The notes under the pieces are model-generated. The model saw only the letters and a list, made by a program, of their open reading frames with translations. It did not search any database and was not told the DNA's origin. Below are positions 17,581 to 26,998 of a stretch of DNA of 58,200 bases, piece by piece. Source of the DNA: Spirochaetota bacterium (GTDB lineage Bacteria; Spirochaetota; Spirochaetia; Treponematales; Rectinemataceae). Every line of letters starts with the position of its first letter. The stretch's first letter is position 1. Position numbers and translations under genes: made by a program. Location: NCBI GenBank assembly GCA_022711355.1, contig JAKLFE010000027.1:1-58200 (forward strand), in the 5' to 3' direction.

Positions 17581-18606
17581 ACGGGGCTCGAGGGCGAGGA
17601 CCTCGGGGGGGGTGAGGAGGGGCTCGTCATAGCCCGCGCCGGGGACCGTGGTCTTGAAGAAGAGCTTGAAGCCCTTGATCGGCATGTTCGCGGCCTGGGC
17701 GTTGGCGGCGTAGGTCAGGCGCTTGAGGGCCGGGGAGCCGAAGCCGTCGGCGGTATGGACGAGGAGGACGCGCCCGAAGTCGGCGCGGACCCGCTCGCGG
17801 CCGCCGATCATCTTCGGCTTGAACTGGTGGACGACGAGCATCTTGGTGCCCGCGATCCCCTCGGCGTCGAGGTAGTCCTGGACCGTCTGCTGGGCGGCGT
17901 TGAGCTCCTCGGCGGAGACCTGGCCGATCTCCTGCATGGGGGCGGTCGTCCTCCACTCGGGATCGAGGGCGAGGTGGACGCTCGGGTGCCGGAGGTAGGG
18001 CAGGAGGCGGCGGATGGCCGCGTCCACGGGGTACTTGCCGATCTGGTGGTCGATGAAGACGAGCATGCCCTCGCGCTCGGCGAAGTCGACGTACTCTTGG
18101 ACCACCGAGTCCTTGAGGTAGCCGATCTCGCCGCCGGGCCAGCAGGTGCCGTAGATGAGGTAGAAGGCGGGTACGACGCCCGGCTCGCCGTTGGCCTCGT
18201 CGTAGAGCTTGGCGTAGCCGCGCAGGAGCTTGGCCAGCTCCTCCTTCGAGTACTCGCCGAGGATGCCCATCCGCCTCGAGTCGGGCTTGCCGTAGAAGGC
18301 GAGGACCTGGTTGTTCGCCAGGACGGGGAGCTCGGCGGCCCGGCCGGCCTCGGGATCCGGCCCGTCGAGGACGCCCGGCTCGGCGCCGCCCGAGGATTCC
18401 GCCGCCACCTCGGGGTTGTAGAGGGCCGGGAACCAGGGCCTCGCGGCGGCCGGAGGCTTGCGGCGGGCGGCCGCGGCGGCGGCGGCCGGGCTCGCCTCGG
18501 AGCCGAGGAGGAGGGCCATCTCGCCCGGGGAGGCCACGAGGCCCCCGGCCGCGACGAAGATGAACAGGAGGGCGAGACCGAGGATGTACGGACGGCTTAG
18601 GCGCAT
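17557..18606 (-). CDS. Conserved secreted protein of unknown function (possible TIM-barrel)
   Basis: A 349-aa exported protein; MRLSRPYILGLALLFIFVAAGG is a signal or anchor. An Ala/Pro-rich linker follows to about residue 90. The conserved body starts at VLANNQVLAFYGKP and GILGEYSKEELAKLL, continues with VPAFYLIYGTCWPGG, YVDFAEREGMLVFIDHQIGK, VHLALDPEW, MLVVHQFKPKM and GFKLFFKT, and ends exactly at LVIYQ. Alternating strands with a terminal Asp, Glu or His (LIYGT, FIDHQ, ALDPEW, VVHQF) look like a beta/alpha barrel. I recall a similar uncharacterised family in actinobacteria that ends the same way. A hydrolase acting on envelope glycans is possible but not shown. ATG 18606 is used because upstream in-frame residues are not signal-like. 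Divergent from the next gene. Confidence 0.75.
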   Translation of the reverse strand: MRLSRPYILGLALLFIFVAAGGLVASPGEMALLLGSEASPAAAAAAARRKPPAAARPWFPALYNPEVAAESSGGAEPGVLDGPDPEAGRAAELPVLANNQVLAFYGKPDSRRMGILGEYSKEELAKLLRGYAKLYDEANGEPGVVPAFYLIYGTCWPGGEIGYLKDSVVQEYVDFAEREGMLVFIDHQIGKYPVDAAIRRLLPYLRHPSVHLALDPEWRTTAPMQEIGQVSAEELNAAQQTVQDYLDAEGIAGTKMLVVHQFKPKMIGGRERVRADFGRVLLVHTADGFGSPALKRLTYAANAQAANMPIKGFKLFFKTTVPGAGYDEPLLTPPEVLALEPRPSLVIYQ

Positions 18607-18703
18607 GCTGCGGGGCTCCACGATGATGGCGATCGCTTTCGAGTATCGGCTTCGCGGGCTCGGCACTGTAGGCGGACCCTGGCCGCGCCGATGATTGTTG
18701 GTG

Positions 18704-20131
18704 ATGAAGCTCGGAACAAGCGCCCTCGGCGCGACCCTCGCCGCGATCCTCGCCCTCGCCCGGCCGGCGCTCCTCGGCGCCGCTCCGGCCGCTCCCGCCG
18801 CCCCGGCCCCCGCGGCGGCCTGGGCCCCGCGCGACCTCCCCCTCGAGGAGTTCCCCGACGCCGCCGAGCTGCGCGCGCGCTACTGGGAGTCCTACTTCTC
18901 CGCCCCCCCCGCGGCGGCGGCCCTCCGCTCCCCCCTCCGCCTCGACACGGCCGCCGGCCCCTTCAAGCTCTTCCTCATCGAGGGCAAGGACTCCTTCTAC
19001 CAGCTCCTCTCCCCCCTCGGGCCCGCCGCGAAGGCCGGCGCGGGCGGCAGGGCCGCGATCGCCCCGGATCCCCCCCTCTACGCCCAGGGCACCTGGATAC
19101 TCAAGCGCTCGCGCGAGACGGGGGCCCCCCTGCAGGCCAAGGTCTTCCTCCGCTCCGACCCCGGCTGCTTCATCCGCATCTACCCCGACGGGGACCGCAG
19201 CCGCCTGGACCTCGTCGCCTACGGGGGGGTCCTGAACCGCGAGGTCGCCCTGCCCCTCCCCTTCGCCCAGGTCTTCGGCTCTCCCTTCTCCTCCATCGTC
19301 GCCTGGACCGGGGACGTCGTCGATTGGGAGCTCTTCTCGCCCCGGCTCGGCGCCTACGCCGGGACGAGGGCCTTCGCGGCCAAGCTCCGCGAGCGCATGG
19401 CCGGCCTGCGCTACGCCGAGGACGGGGCCCTCGACGCCGAGGGCAGGCCCGTCTACATCGCGACGGGCCTGCCCCAGGCCGAGCCCGCGGGCCTGAATTG
19501 CTCCGGCTTCGCCAAGTGGGTGGTCGACGGCTTCTACCGCCCCCTGACGGGAGCCTCCCTCGACCCGAAGGCCATGGCCGAGCGCCACGCCGAGCTCCGC
19601 GGGGGTTCCCTCGCCGCGACCTACGAGGCCGAGCTCGATCCCTACTTCGGCCTCGACTGGACCCGGAACCTCGCCCGCGCCCTCGAGGACGCCACCTTCC
19701 CCTCGAGGCGGCACGGCCTGTACGAGAACGACGTGAGCTGGGCCCCCTTCGCCCTCTTCGCCGCCGAGGCCGCGTCGGGGGCGGTCAACGGCAGCTCCGC
19801 CTACGAGGACTACCCGGCCTTCGACCAGGACCTCGGCTACGAGGGCAGGGGCCTCAAGGCCCTCCTCTACGTCCTGGCGATCCGGGAGCCGGGCACGATC
19901 TACCTCGCGAGCCTCTCGCGCAAGGGCGGCGGCGAGCTGCCCGGCCTCAGGCGCCACTACCACGTCGCCCTCCTCGTCCCCTACTTCGAGGCGACGGGCG
20001 AGTTCCGGGCCGCGGTCTTCGAGAGCGCGGCGGAGACGAGCGTCGCCTCCCTCATGGCCCGCTCCTCCAAGGACTTCGCCCACCTCGTGCGGCTCAGGCT
20101 CCTGCCCGACTTCGACCCGCCCCGCTTCTAG
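18704..20131 (+). CDS. Secreted protein with NlpC/P60-like cysteine motif
   Basis: A 475-aa protein not recognised as a whole. A signal peptide (MKLGTSALGATLAAILALAR) is followed by an Ala/Pro linker. Near residue 262 the motif GLNCSGFAKWVVDGFY matches the catalytic Cys segment of NlpC/P60 cell-wall peptidases (NCSG, then a hydrophobic helix). A candidate catalytic His occurs much later in RRHYHVALLVPYF (near 425), a longer spacing than in standard NlpC/P60 domains, with about 150 inserted residues between. The upstream 200 residues have beta-rich patterns. Cell-wall remodelling or amidase activity is plausible. ATG 18704 is preferred over TTG/GTG codons just upstream. No clear Shine-Dalgarno is seen. 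Confidence 0.72.
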   Translation: MKLGTSALGATLAAILALARPALLGAAPAAPAAPAPAAAWAPRDLPLEEFPDAAELRARYWESYFSAPPAAAALRSPLRLDTAAGPFKLFLIEGKDSFYQLLSPLGPAAKAGAGGRAAIAPDPPLYAQGTWILKRSRETGAPLQAKVFLRSDPGCFIRIYPDGDRSRLDLVAYGGVLNREVALPLPFAQVFGSPFSSIVAWTGDVVDWELFSPRLGAYAGTRAFAAKLRERMAGLRYAEDGALDAEGRPVYIATGLPQAEPAGLNCSGFAKWVVDGFYRPLTGASLDPKAMAERHAELRGGSLAATYEAELDPYFGLDWTRNLARALEDATFPSRRHGLYENDVSWAPFALFAAEAASGAVNGSSAYEDYPAFDQDLGYEGRGLKALLYVLAIREPGTIYLASLSRKGGGELPGLRRHYHVALLVPYFEATGEFRAAVFESAAETSVASLMARSSKDFAHLVRLRLLPDFDPPRF

Positions 20132-20206
20132 GCCCTGGCCCCCGCGGCCCGCCTGCGTTAGTCTTAACGGGAACCGGGCCCCGGGCTGGGCCGGCAAGGA
20201 GCGGGG

Positions 20207-22414
20207 ATGCGACGGCACAAGCGGGTCTTCCCTATCTGGGTGATCGTGATCCTCCCCTTCGTCTGCCTCTTCGTGATCTCGATGCTGGCCGTCGTCGCGA
20301 GCGCCCTCGGCGCCGGCTACGGCGAGGTCCAGCAGATGACGAACCTCCTCTCCTGGCGGGCCGCCGGCGAGGTCGACGCCGCGGCGCGGGGCTACCTCGA
20401 GCGCTCCCAGACCCTCATCGCCGCCTTGGCCCGCGCGTCGGAGGCCGGCCTCCTCCCCCTCGGCTCCCGCGGCGAGCTCGAGGCCAAGCTCTCCTCCTTC
20501 GCCGGCCTCGCCCCCGAGGCCGCCTCCCTGTTCTACGCCGACTCGGGCGGCGGCCGGGCCCTCGCGGGCCGGCCCATCCCCGAGCCCTGGCTCCGCGAGG
20601 CCTTCGAGGCGGCCTCCCGCCTCGAGGGCCCCGGCTGGACCGGGGCCTTGGCCGAGGCCGAGGGCCTCTCGCTCCTGGCCTTCGTCCCGAGCCGCGGCCC
20701 CGACGGCCGCGTCCGCGGCGCCTTCGGCGCCCTCCTCCCCCTCTCGGGGCTCAACGACCTGCTCGAGCGCACCACCCAGGGCACGGGACTCGTCGCCTTC
20801 CTCTCCTCGGCCGAGGGCGGCCTCGTCGCCTCGAGCCTCGGCCTGGCCACGACGGCGAGCGCGGCCGACGGGGCTTTCGCCGCGGTGGCCGCGGCCTCCT
20901 GCGGCCTCCCGGTCCTCGAGGCGGCGGCAGCCCAGAGCGGGGTCGACGCGACGAGCGCCGCCAGCGAGGGCGAGTCCACCTGGTACGGGAGCTTCGCCTC
21001 CGAAGGCAAGTCCCACTTCCTCAGCTCGAGCCCCTTCCGCGACGAGCGGGGCATCGACTGGCGCATCGTCCTCTACCAGCCCGTCGCCGAGGCCATGAAG
21101 CCGATCGGCAAGATCGCCGTCCTCGCCGCCGAGGCCGTCGCGGCCTTCCTCGTGATCGGCCTCCTGGTCATCGCCCTCGTCTCGCGAAAGCTCTCGCGCT
21201 CCGTCCGCGGCCTCTCGGGGGCCCTCGCCTCGATAGCGGCCGGGGACCTCGTCGCGGCGGAGGTCGACGAGCGGATCGCGGAGATCGGCGAGATCAGGAG
21301 ATCGGCCGCCGAGCTGGCCTCGGGCCTGGCCTCCATCGTCCAGGGGGTCCGCGAGGCCGAGGAGGAGGCGGCGGCCTCGGCCGCGGCCCTCGCCTCCCAC
21401 TCCACCGAGTCCGCGGGCAGCATCGCCATGATGGGCGCCGGCATCTCCTCCATGCGGAGCCGGACCGAGCGCCTGGACGGGGCGGCCCTCCAGGCCGAGC
21501 GCGCCGCCGAAGGCCTCGTCGCCGCCTCCTCCACCGTGGGAGGGGCCTCGCAGGCCCTCGAGGCGGCCCTCGACGAGGCCCGCTCCCTGATCGGGGCCAT
21601 GTCCGCCAAGCTCGAGGAGCTCGAGGGCATGGCCGCCGCGCAGCGCGACGCGGCCAAGGAGCTCTCGGCCCGGGGAGCCCGCGGCCGCGAGTGCGCCGAG
21701 GGGGCCGTAGCGGCCATGGCCGGGGTCAAGGACGGCGCGGAGCGCAGCCTCGAGCTCGTGCGCATCATCGACGGGATCGCCGAGCAGACGAGCCTCCTGG
21801 CCATGAACGCCGCCATCGAGGCGGCCCACGCCGGCGAGGCCGGCCGCGGCTTCGCCGTCGTCGCCGAGGAGATCCGCAAGCTCTCCGAGAACACGGCCGA
21901 GAACGCCCGCGGCATCTCCGCCACGATCGAGGCGAGCTCCGAGGCGGCCCGCGAGGCCGGGGCGGCCGCGGCCCTGGCCGCCGACTCCATAGGCGAGGCC
22001 ACCGAGGGCATAGGCCGGCTCACCGGGGAGATCGGCCAGGGCGCCGAGGGCCTGGCCGGGCTCGGGGAGCGGGGCCGCGAGGTCCTCGCCGCCTTGGGAG
22101 GGGTGGAGCGCACCGCCGGCGACCTGGCCTCGGCCTCGGCCTCCCTGGGCGAGGAGGCGCGCGCCATCTCCGGCAGCGTCGAGGCCCTCCGCGCCCTGGC
22201 CGCCGAGAACCGCGAGTCCGCCGACTCCATCGCCTCGGGCATGGAGGGCATCGGCGAGTCCGCGGCGCGCCTGGCCGAGCTCTCCCGCGCCAACGCCGAG
22301 ACGGCCGTCGCCATGCGCCGCGCCGTCGAGCGCTTCAAGGTGGCCCCCTCCGAAGGCCTCGAGGGCGGCGATGGCTCCGAGCGCGGCGTGGCGGTGAAGC
22401 GGGACCCCGCCTAG
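20207..22414 (+). CDS. Methyl-accepting chemotaxis protein
   Basis: A 735-aa chemoreceptor. TM1 is at residues about 5-30 ([20 protein letters not shown]), a periplasmic sensor of roughly 270 residues follows, and TM2 is at about 301-326. A HAMP-like segment (about 327-370) and a long cytoplasmic coiled coil come next. The signalling hairpin tip reads [20 protein letters not shown] then [20 protein letters not shown] (near 525-565), the CheA/CheW-contacting core of all MCPs. The sensor has no family I recognise, so the ligand is unknown. AAGGAG lies 5 nt before the ATG. No che gene is adjacent, so it is a stand-alone receptor. A single TTAACG lies at 20164-20169. Confidence 0.95.
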   Translation: MRRHKRVFPIWVIVILPFVCLFVISMLAVVASALGAGYGEVQQMTNLLSWRAAGEVDAAARGYLERSQTLIAALARASEAGLLPLGSRGELEAKLSSFAGLAPEAASLFYADSGGGRALAGRPIPEPWLREAFEAASRLEGPGWTGALAEAEGLSLLAFVPSRGPDGRVRGAFGALLPLSGLNDLLERTTQGTGLVAFLSSAEGGLVASSLGLATTASAADGAFAAVAAASCGLPVLEAAAAQSGVDATSAASEGESTWYGSFASEGKSHFLSSSPFRDERGIDWRIVLYQPVAEAMKPIGKIAVLAAEAVAAFLVIGLLVIALVSRKLSRSVRGLSGALASIAAGDLVAAEVDERIAEIGEIRRSAAELASGLASIVQGVREAEEEAAASAAALASHSTESAGSIAMMGAGISSMRSRTERLDGAALQAERAAEGLVAASSTVGGASQALEAALDEARSLIGAMSAKLEELEGMAAAQRDAAKELSARGARGRECAEGAVAAMAGVKDGAERSLELVRIIDGIAEQTSLLAMNAAIEAAHAGEAGRGFAVVAEEIRKLSENTAENARGISATIEASSEAAREAGAAAALAADSIGEATEGIGRLTGEIGQGAEGLAGLGERGREVLAALGGVERTAGDLASASASLGEEARAISGSVEALRALAAENRESADSIASGMEGIGESAARLAELSRANAETAVAMRRAVERFKVAPSEGLEGGDGSERGVAVKRDPA

Positions 22415-22499
22415 CCGGGCCGGCGGCGCCTGCCTTCCGCCTCCCTGGTCTTCGCTGGATCGCCCGCAGGCCCCTAGCAGGCTCCTATGAACGAGGACC

Positions 22500-22544
22500 T
22501 TGACTGCGCGGTCTCCGCATAGTACATTAAAACATCTGTTTAAT
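22500..22544 (+). promoter_or_regulatory. Promoter with overlapping operator-like palindrome
   Basis: TTGACT (22500-22505), a 17-nt spacer and TACATT (22523-22528). The inverted repeat ATTAAA-N7-TTTAAT (22526-22544) overlaps the -10 and the expected start site. The AT-rich patch stands out from its GC-rich setting. The TetR-family regulator encoded two genes downstream is the likely ligand (inference). Confidence 0.6.
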
Positions 22545-22563
22545 ACATTTGTTTGGAGGTTCT

Positions 22564-23853
22564 ATGCAACGCATCCCAGCTCTCACGCTCCTGGTCCTCG
22601 GCATCGCCTCCTTCTGCCCGCGAGGCCACGCCGAGGCGGGTCCGAAGGCGCCTAAACCCTGGCACCAGCTCGACATGATGGCAGACCCGATCCTGGACCA
22701 GGTCCTCCTGTTCTATCTCGGCGAAGCTTGGACCGGCATGACCGACGTCGGCGAATGCCTGGAAACCGCCAGCCGCGTGCGGGATGACGAGCCCTGGAGC
22801 TGGACTCGGGCCTGGAAGGCCAGCGCGAGCCGGCTCGCCGGCGAGGCGGCGAAAGCCGAGGCCGGCGGACAGCTTCGCACGGCGGGGCAGAGCTACCTGC
22901 GCGCCTCGAGCTACTACCGGGCGGCCGCGCATCGACATCCCGATCCCGCGGGCCAGGACATGGCCGAGCTCGCGAAGGAGGCGGTCCGCTGCTATCGCCG
23001 GGCCCTCGAGCTCCTGCCCGAGCTCGGCGGGCTTCCCGTCCGGATCCCCTACGAGGGGACCAGCCTCCCCGGCTACTACTTCAAGGCCGAGGGCTCGAAG
23101 GAGGGGACGCCCCTCCTCATCGTCCAGCAGGGGCGCGACGCCTGGGCGCAGGATTGCACCTACATAGCCAGGGAGGCGCTCTCGCGCGGCATCAGCTGCC
23201 TCCTGTTCGACGGGCCGGGGCAGGGGGAGGTCGTCCGGCTCCAGCGGCTCGCGTTCCGGCCCGATTGGGAGAAGGTCCTGGGCCCCGTCGTGGATTGGGC
23301 CCAGGGGCAGGCGGGCATCGACCCGTCCAGGATCGGCGTCATCGGCTTGAGCATGGGAGGCGCGCTCATCCCGCGGGCCGCGGCCTACGAGGGCCGGCTC
23401 AAGGTGGCGGTGGCGAATCCCGGCGTCCTCGACTGGTCACGGGTCATCGACGGCTACTTCCAGGCGAAGCTGCCCGAGCTGATGCCCTTGCTCGAGCGGG
23501 ATCCGGCCGCCTTCGATCTCGCCATTGAAGCCCTGATGCGGGAGGACGCCTTCCTCGGCTGGGCCATCAAGGACATGGAATGGCGCCATGGGGGGGCTTC
23601 GCCCTCCGAGCTCATGGCGATCCTGCGGAGCTTCGACGCGACGGCCGACGTCGGGCGCATCCGGGCGAGGCTGCTCGTCGTCGACGGCGAGGAGGAGGAG
23701 TACGGGCAGGCCCGGGAGCTCTACGACGCGCTGAGCTGCCCCAAGGACTACCTGCGCTTCGCCGCGAAGGACGCGGCCTCGCTCCACGTCCAGGTCGGGG
23801 CCCTGGCCTTCTCGACCTCGAGGATCATGGATTGGATCGAGCGATACCTCTAG
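22564..23853 (+). CDS. Alpha/beta-hydrolase, probably exported
   Basis: A 429-aa hydrolase of the FrsA or dihydropseudooxynicotine-hydrolase-like group. A signal-like N terminus (MQRIPALTLLVLGIASF) and a helical N-terminal domain (residues about 30-150) precede an alpha/beta core. The core has LLIVQQGRDAWAQD (oxyanion region), SCLLFDGPGQGE, the nucleophile elbow GVIGLSMGGAL (Ser near 262), an acid in LLVVDGEEEEYGQ and a final His in AASLHVQVGAL. Substrates in this group are C-C or ester compounds; none can be inferred here. ATG 22564 has GGAGG 4 nt upstream; earlier TTG is rejected. It probably forms a transcript with the TetR gene 56 nt downstream, whose product may repress this promoter. 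Confidence 0.85.
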   Translation: MQRIPALTLLVLGIASFCPRGHAEAGPKAPKPWHQLDMMADPILDQVLLFYLGEAWTGMTDVGECLETASRVRDDEPWSWTRAWKASASRLAGEAAKAEAGGQLRTAGQSYLRASSYYRAAAHRHPDPAGQDMAELAKEAVRCYRRALELLPELGGLPVRIPYEGTSLPGYYFKAEGSKEGTPLLIVQQGRDAWAQDCTYIAREALSRGISCLLFDGPGQGEVVRLQRLAFRPDWEKVLGPVVDWAQGQAGIDPSRIGVIGLSMGGALIPRAAAYEGRLKVAVANPGVLDWSRVIDGYFQAKLPELMPLLERDPAAFDLAIEALMREDAFLGWAIKDMEWRHGGASPSELMAILRSFDATADVGRIRARLLVVDGEEEEYGQARELYDALSCPKDYLRFAAKDAASLHVQVGALAFSTSRIMDWIERYL

Positions 23854-23909
23854 CGCCGCCCGCCGCCCCGGCCTTGAACAGGGGCCGGGGCGGCGCGTAC
23901 AGTGCTGGG

Positions 23910-24476
23910 ATGGGAAATCCTTCCGATGACGCGGCCGGCAGGATCGTCCTCGCGGCCGTCGCCTGCATCGAGCGCCTCGGGATCCACGAGCTCACCGTCA
24001 GGGACATCGCGAAGGAAGCCGGCGTGAACGTCGCCGCGGTCAATTACTACTTCCGCTCGAAGGACGCGTTGATCGAGCGCGTCCTGCGGGACCGCCTCGA
24101 CCACTTCGTCGGCGAGGCCTTCGGCCTTCTCGACGACGGCGGGAAGCCGGTCCAGGAGCGAGCCTTCGACCTCTTGCTGTATATCCTGAACGGATCGCTG
24201 GACTGGCCGCGCATGATGCAGGCCATGCTCGCGGCGAGGGCGGGCGACGAGCGCTTCGGGACCGAGCTCCGCGGGGGGCTGCGCGCGGTCGTGGCCAAGC
24301 TGGGCGCCGTCCTCGATTCGGGCGGGGCCCGCGCGCCCATGGCGAAGGCGGCGAAGCTCGTCGCCGCGGTCGTCCTGCCCGGCATGCTCCCGGGAACCTT
24401 CGACGGCCTTCCCTCGATAGGGCTCTCCGGCGCGGGAGAGCGCTCCGACTTCGTGCGCGCCCTGCTGGAGGGCTGA
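23910..24476 (+). CDS. TetR/AcrR-family transcriptional regulator
   Basis: A 188-aa regulator. The N-terminal helix-turn-helix reads RIVLAAVACIERLGIHELTV, then DIAKEAGVNVAAVNYYFRSK (residues about 12-55), the canonical TetR DNA-binding domain. The remaining 130 residues are a divergent ligand-binding domain with no identifiable ligand. It lies downstream of the alpha/beta-hydrolase gene on the same strand. The palindrome at 22526-22544 is its best candidate operator, so ligand could induce the hydrolase and the regulator together. The ATG at 23910 gives a standard-length N terminus. Confidence 0.9.
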   Translation: MGNPSDDAAGRIVLAAVACIERLGIHELTVRDIAKEAGVNVAAVNYYFRSKDALIERVLRDRLDHFVGEAFGLLDDGGKPVQERAFDLLLYILNGSLDWPRMMQAMLAARAGDERFGTELRGGLRAVVAKLGAVLDSGGARAPMAKAAKLVAAVVLPGMLPGTFDGLPSIGLSGAGERSDFVRALLEG

Positions 24477-24552
24477 GGCCCGGAGCGCGGCCCCCGCCCC
24501 CCGCCGGCGAGCTCCTTCCCCAACGCGCCCCTCCCCCGCCATACTCTCGGCC

Positions 24553-25350
24553 ATGCGCCTCACCTTCCTCGGCACGGGCACGAGCCACGGCATGCCCGTC
24601 ATCGGCTGCTCCTGCCGCGCCTGCTCCTCGCCCGACGGGCGCGACGCGCGCTACCGCGCCTCGATCCTCGTGGAGGAGGGCGGGGCCTCGGCCGTGGTGG
24701 ACGCCGGCCCCGAGTTCCGCCTCCAGGCCCTGCGGGCGCGGATCGGCCTGCCCGGCGGGCCGCCGCCCCCCGAGGCCCTCCTCCTCACCCACGCCCACTC
24801 GGACCACGTGAACGGCCTCGACGACATACGGCCCCTCACCATGGAGCGGGTCCTCCCCGTCTACGGCGAGCGGGAGACCCTGGACGAGACCGCCCGGCGC
24901 TTCGCCTACGCCTTCCGGAAGACCCAGGAGGGAGGTGGCAAGCCCCGCATCGAGCTCCGCGAGGCGCCGCCCGGCGGCATCGAGATCGGAGCGTTAGGCG
25001 AACTCAAAGCAGTCCCCGTGCCCCTCCTCCACGGCTCGATCCCCGCCCTAGGCTGGCGCTTCGGCCGCCTCGCCTACCTCACCGACGCGTCCGCCATACC
25101 CGAAGGCTCCTTCCGCCTCCTCGAGGGCGTCGAGGTCCTCGTCGTCGACGGCCTCAGGGCGCGGCCCCACGAGACCCACTTCAGCTTCGGCCAGGCCATA
25201 GCCGCGGCCAGGCGGATCGGCGCGGCCTCGACCTGGATCACCCACATCTGCCACGAGGCGACCCACGAGGAGATCGAGGCCTACTGCGCCGCCGAGGGCG
25301 CGGACGTGGGGGCCCGGCCCGCCTGGGACGGGCTCAGCCTGGAGCTCTGA
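24553..25350 (+). CDS. Metallo-beta-lactamase-fold hydrolase (PhnP-like)
   Basis: A 265-aa cytosolic MBL-fold protein of the PhnP/phosphodiesterase type. Its N terminus MRLTFLGTGTSHGMPVIGC is typical. A Cys pair in GCSCRACSS may bind a structural metal as in PhnP. The zinc site HAHSDHVNGLDD is at residues about 79-90, followed by a later VPLLHGS, LTDAS and a C-terminal THICHEATHEE. PhnP cleaves cyclic phosphate esters; related proteins cleave cyclic nucleotides. There are no phn genes nearby, so the substrate is open. No Shine-Dalgarno precedes the ATG; a CATACT box 8 nt upstream (24540-24545) suggests a very short leader. Confidence 0.9.
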   Translation: MRLTFLGTGTSHGMPVIGCSCRACSSPDGRDARYRASILVEEGGASAVVDAGPEFRLQALRARIGLPGGPPPPEALLLTHAHSDHVNGLDDIRPLTMERVLPVYGERETLDETARRFAYAFRKTQEGGGKPRIELREAPPGGIEIGALGELKAVPVPLLHGSIPALGWRFGRLAYLTDASAIPEGSFRLLEGVEVLVVDGLRARPHETHFSFGQAIAAARRIGAASTWITHICHEATHEEIEAYCAAEGADVGARPAWDGLSLEL

Positions 25351-25412
25351 AAGGCGAGCGTCTTTTTCCTAACTTGCCAGGCTCGGAATATGCGGTGATA
25401 CTGGCCATCCGT

Positions 25413-26966
25413 ATGGCTATCGTCGAGCATCGGCCGGGCAAGCGGCCACCGCATCGCGGCCCGGCCCCGGGCCGGCCCGGGGCCGCCGCGTCCGTCCTCG
25501 GCGACGCGAGGGAGGGCCTGGCCCGCCTCGTCGCCCTGGGGGCCGGCGGGGACGAGATCGGGGCCTACCTCGAGTCGGCCTTCGTAGCCCGCGAGCGCTC
25601 GATCAGGAACGGGGACTTCCGCCTCCTCGATCCGGGCACGGTGGTCCGGGACTACCTCCTCCCGCGGCGGGAGCTCTACCGCTTCGTGGCCGAGGGGTGG
25701 ATACGCCTCGTCTTCCTCCCGACCCTCAAGCCCCGGCTCGCCGAGGGGGCCCTGGTCTTCGGCCTCGGCCGGCTCTTCTCGTCCTACAACGACATGGGCA
25801 TCCAGCGCTGCACCGACCTCGACCTCAACATCGTCCTGGGCGACGAGGCGCGGGCCGCCGACCTCGACCTGGTCTACGAGCGGCTCGGCGAGCTCAAGGC
25901 GGAGCTCCGCCACCGCTTCGGCTTCAACCTCGAGGTCAACCGGGACTACACCGTCTCGCGGGCCAAGGACGTCGTCGCGCGGCTCACCAAGGGCGACCCG
26001 GCGGCCCGCTCCGAGGCGCGCCGCTTCTACAAGAGCAACGAGCGCAGCATCGGGATCATCCAGGACTCGGCCGAGATCCGCGAGCGGATCTTCGCCCCCG
26101 CCCGGGGCGAGCCGGACTGCCGGCTCTTCGAGCACTTCCTCGGCCTCGAGGGGCGGCGCCAGAGCTACGCCAAGCTCCGCTCCGGCCTCGAGCCCCTGAG
26201 CCTGGCCGCCGAGGGGGGCGCGAAGGCGAGCGCGGCGGCGGTCGTCGGCTCCAAGGGCTTCGACGCCTACTGCCAGCGCCTCTTCCCGCGCCGCAGCTTC
26301 CTCTCCCCGCCCGACTGGGTCTTCTCCATGAAGTACTTCGTCAACCGCGTCTACGACTACGTCGCCGCGATGCGCGCCGCGGGGCACGGCCTTCGCGAGA
26401 TCGGCTTCGACGCCCCCGAGGAGGAGCTCGGGATGGATCCCGACTACCGCTACCTCCGCGACGCCCACAAGCTCATGCTCTACCTCCAGGAGCTCCTGGA
26501 CATCGTCATGCGCAGCTACAGCGCCGAGAGCGACTACAGCTACATATCGCGCGCCCGCTTCCTCGGCTTCGCCGAGCTCTGCGGCGACAAGTTCAAGCGC
26601 GACTTCGACGAGATGGTGCTCAGGGGCGAGCTCCTCTACCAGAGCGAGACGGTGCAGTACAAGCTCCTGCGCGAGAAGGTCAGGACCAAGGCCAGGGACC
26701 GCTTCGTCACGGGCAGGGCCGCGGACCTGGCCCAGTATCCCCCCGACTTCTCCTACGAGCTCGTCTACCGCGACGGGCACGACTTCAAGATCTGCGTCCC
26801 CTACTCCTGGGCCGACCTCGGGTACTTCGCCTTCTCGGCCATCGCCTCGCGGATCGCCAAGATCGTCGACGAGCGCCTGGTGCCCCAGCTCTCCGGCTTC
26901 GGCATGCCGCCCGAGGCCGTCCGGATGTACGCGGGGCGCATCTTCGACGCGGGCGGGGGACGTTAG
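25413..26966 (+). CDS. Nucleotidyltransferase-like protein, unknown role
   Basis: A 517-aa cytosolic protein that I do not recognise by name. Around residues 117-142, a Gly/Ser segment (GLGRLFSSYND) is followed about 15 residues later by CTDLDLNIVLGD. This fits the polymerase-beta-type nucleotidyltransferase signature G-(G/S)-x(9-13)-D-x-(D/E). A further Glu in FNLEVNRDYT could be the third carboxylate. The rest is mainly helical and rich in Arg/Tyr. PII-uridylyltransferase-like or DUF294-like activity is possible. Start choice is uncertain: ATG 25413 is used, while GTG 25395 and TTG 25374 are in frame; none has a good ribosome site. It stands alone ahead of the trk operon. Confidence 0.7.
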   Translation: MAIVEHRPGKRPPHRGPAPGRPGAAASVLGDAREGLARLVALGAGGDEIGAYLESAFVARERSIRNGDFRLLDPGTVVRDYLLPRRELYRFVAEGWIRLVFLPTLKPRLAEGALVFGLGRLFSSYNDMGIQRCTDLDLNIVLGDEARAADLDLVYERLGELKAELRHRFGFNLEVNRDYTVSRAKDVVARLTKGDPAARSEARRFYKSNERSIGIIQDSAEIRERIFAPARGEPDCRLFEHFLGLEGRRQSYAKLRSGLEPLSLAAEGGAKASAAAVVGSKGFDAYCQRLFPRRSFLSPPDWVFSMKYFVNRVYDYVAAMRAAGHGLREIGFDAPEEELGMDPDYRYLRDAHKLMLYLQELLDIVMRSYSAESDYSYISRARFLGFAELCGDKFKRDFDEMVLRGELLYQSETVQYKLLREKVRTKARDRFVTGRAADLAQYPPDFSYELVYRDGHDFKICVPYSWADLGYFAFSAIASRIAKIVDERLVPQLSGFGMPPEAVRMYAGRIFDAGGGR

Positions 26967-26998
26967 GCGGCCCGATGCCGCGAGGCCCCGGCCCCTTC

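Noticed and set aside
20158..20169. Another KdpE-type site (TTAGTC-TTAACG) ahead of the chemoreceptor
   Set aside because: Only one TTAACG, spacing to the partial copy is 6 nt rather than 11, and no third site.
17627..21829. A 1400-codon minus-strand open frame opposite the secreted protein and chemoreceptor genes
   Set aside because: It is rich in Gly, Arg, Glu and Ala with no domain, overlaps three well-supported genes, and is the usual effect of extreme GC at third positions.
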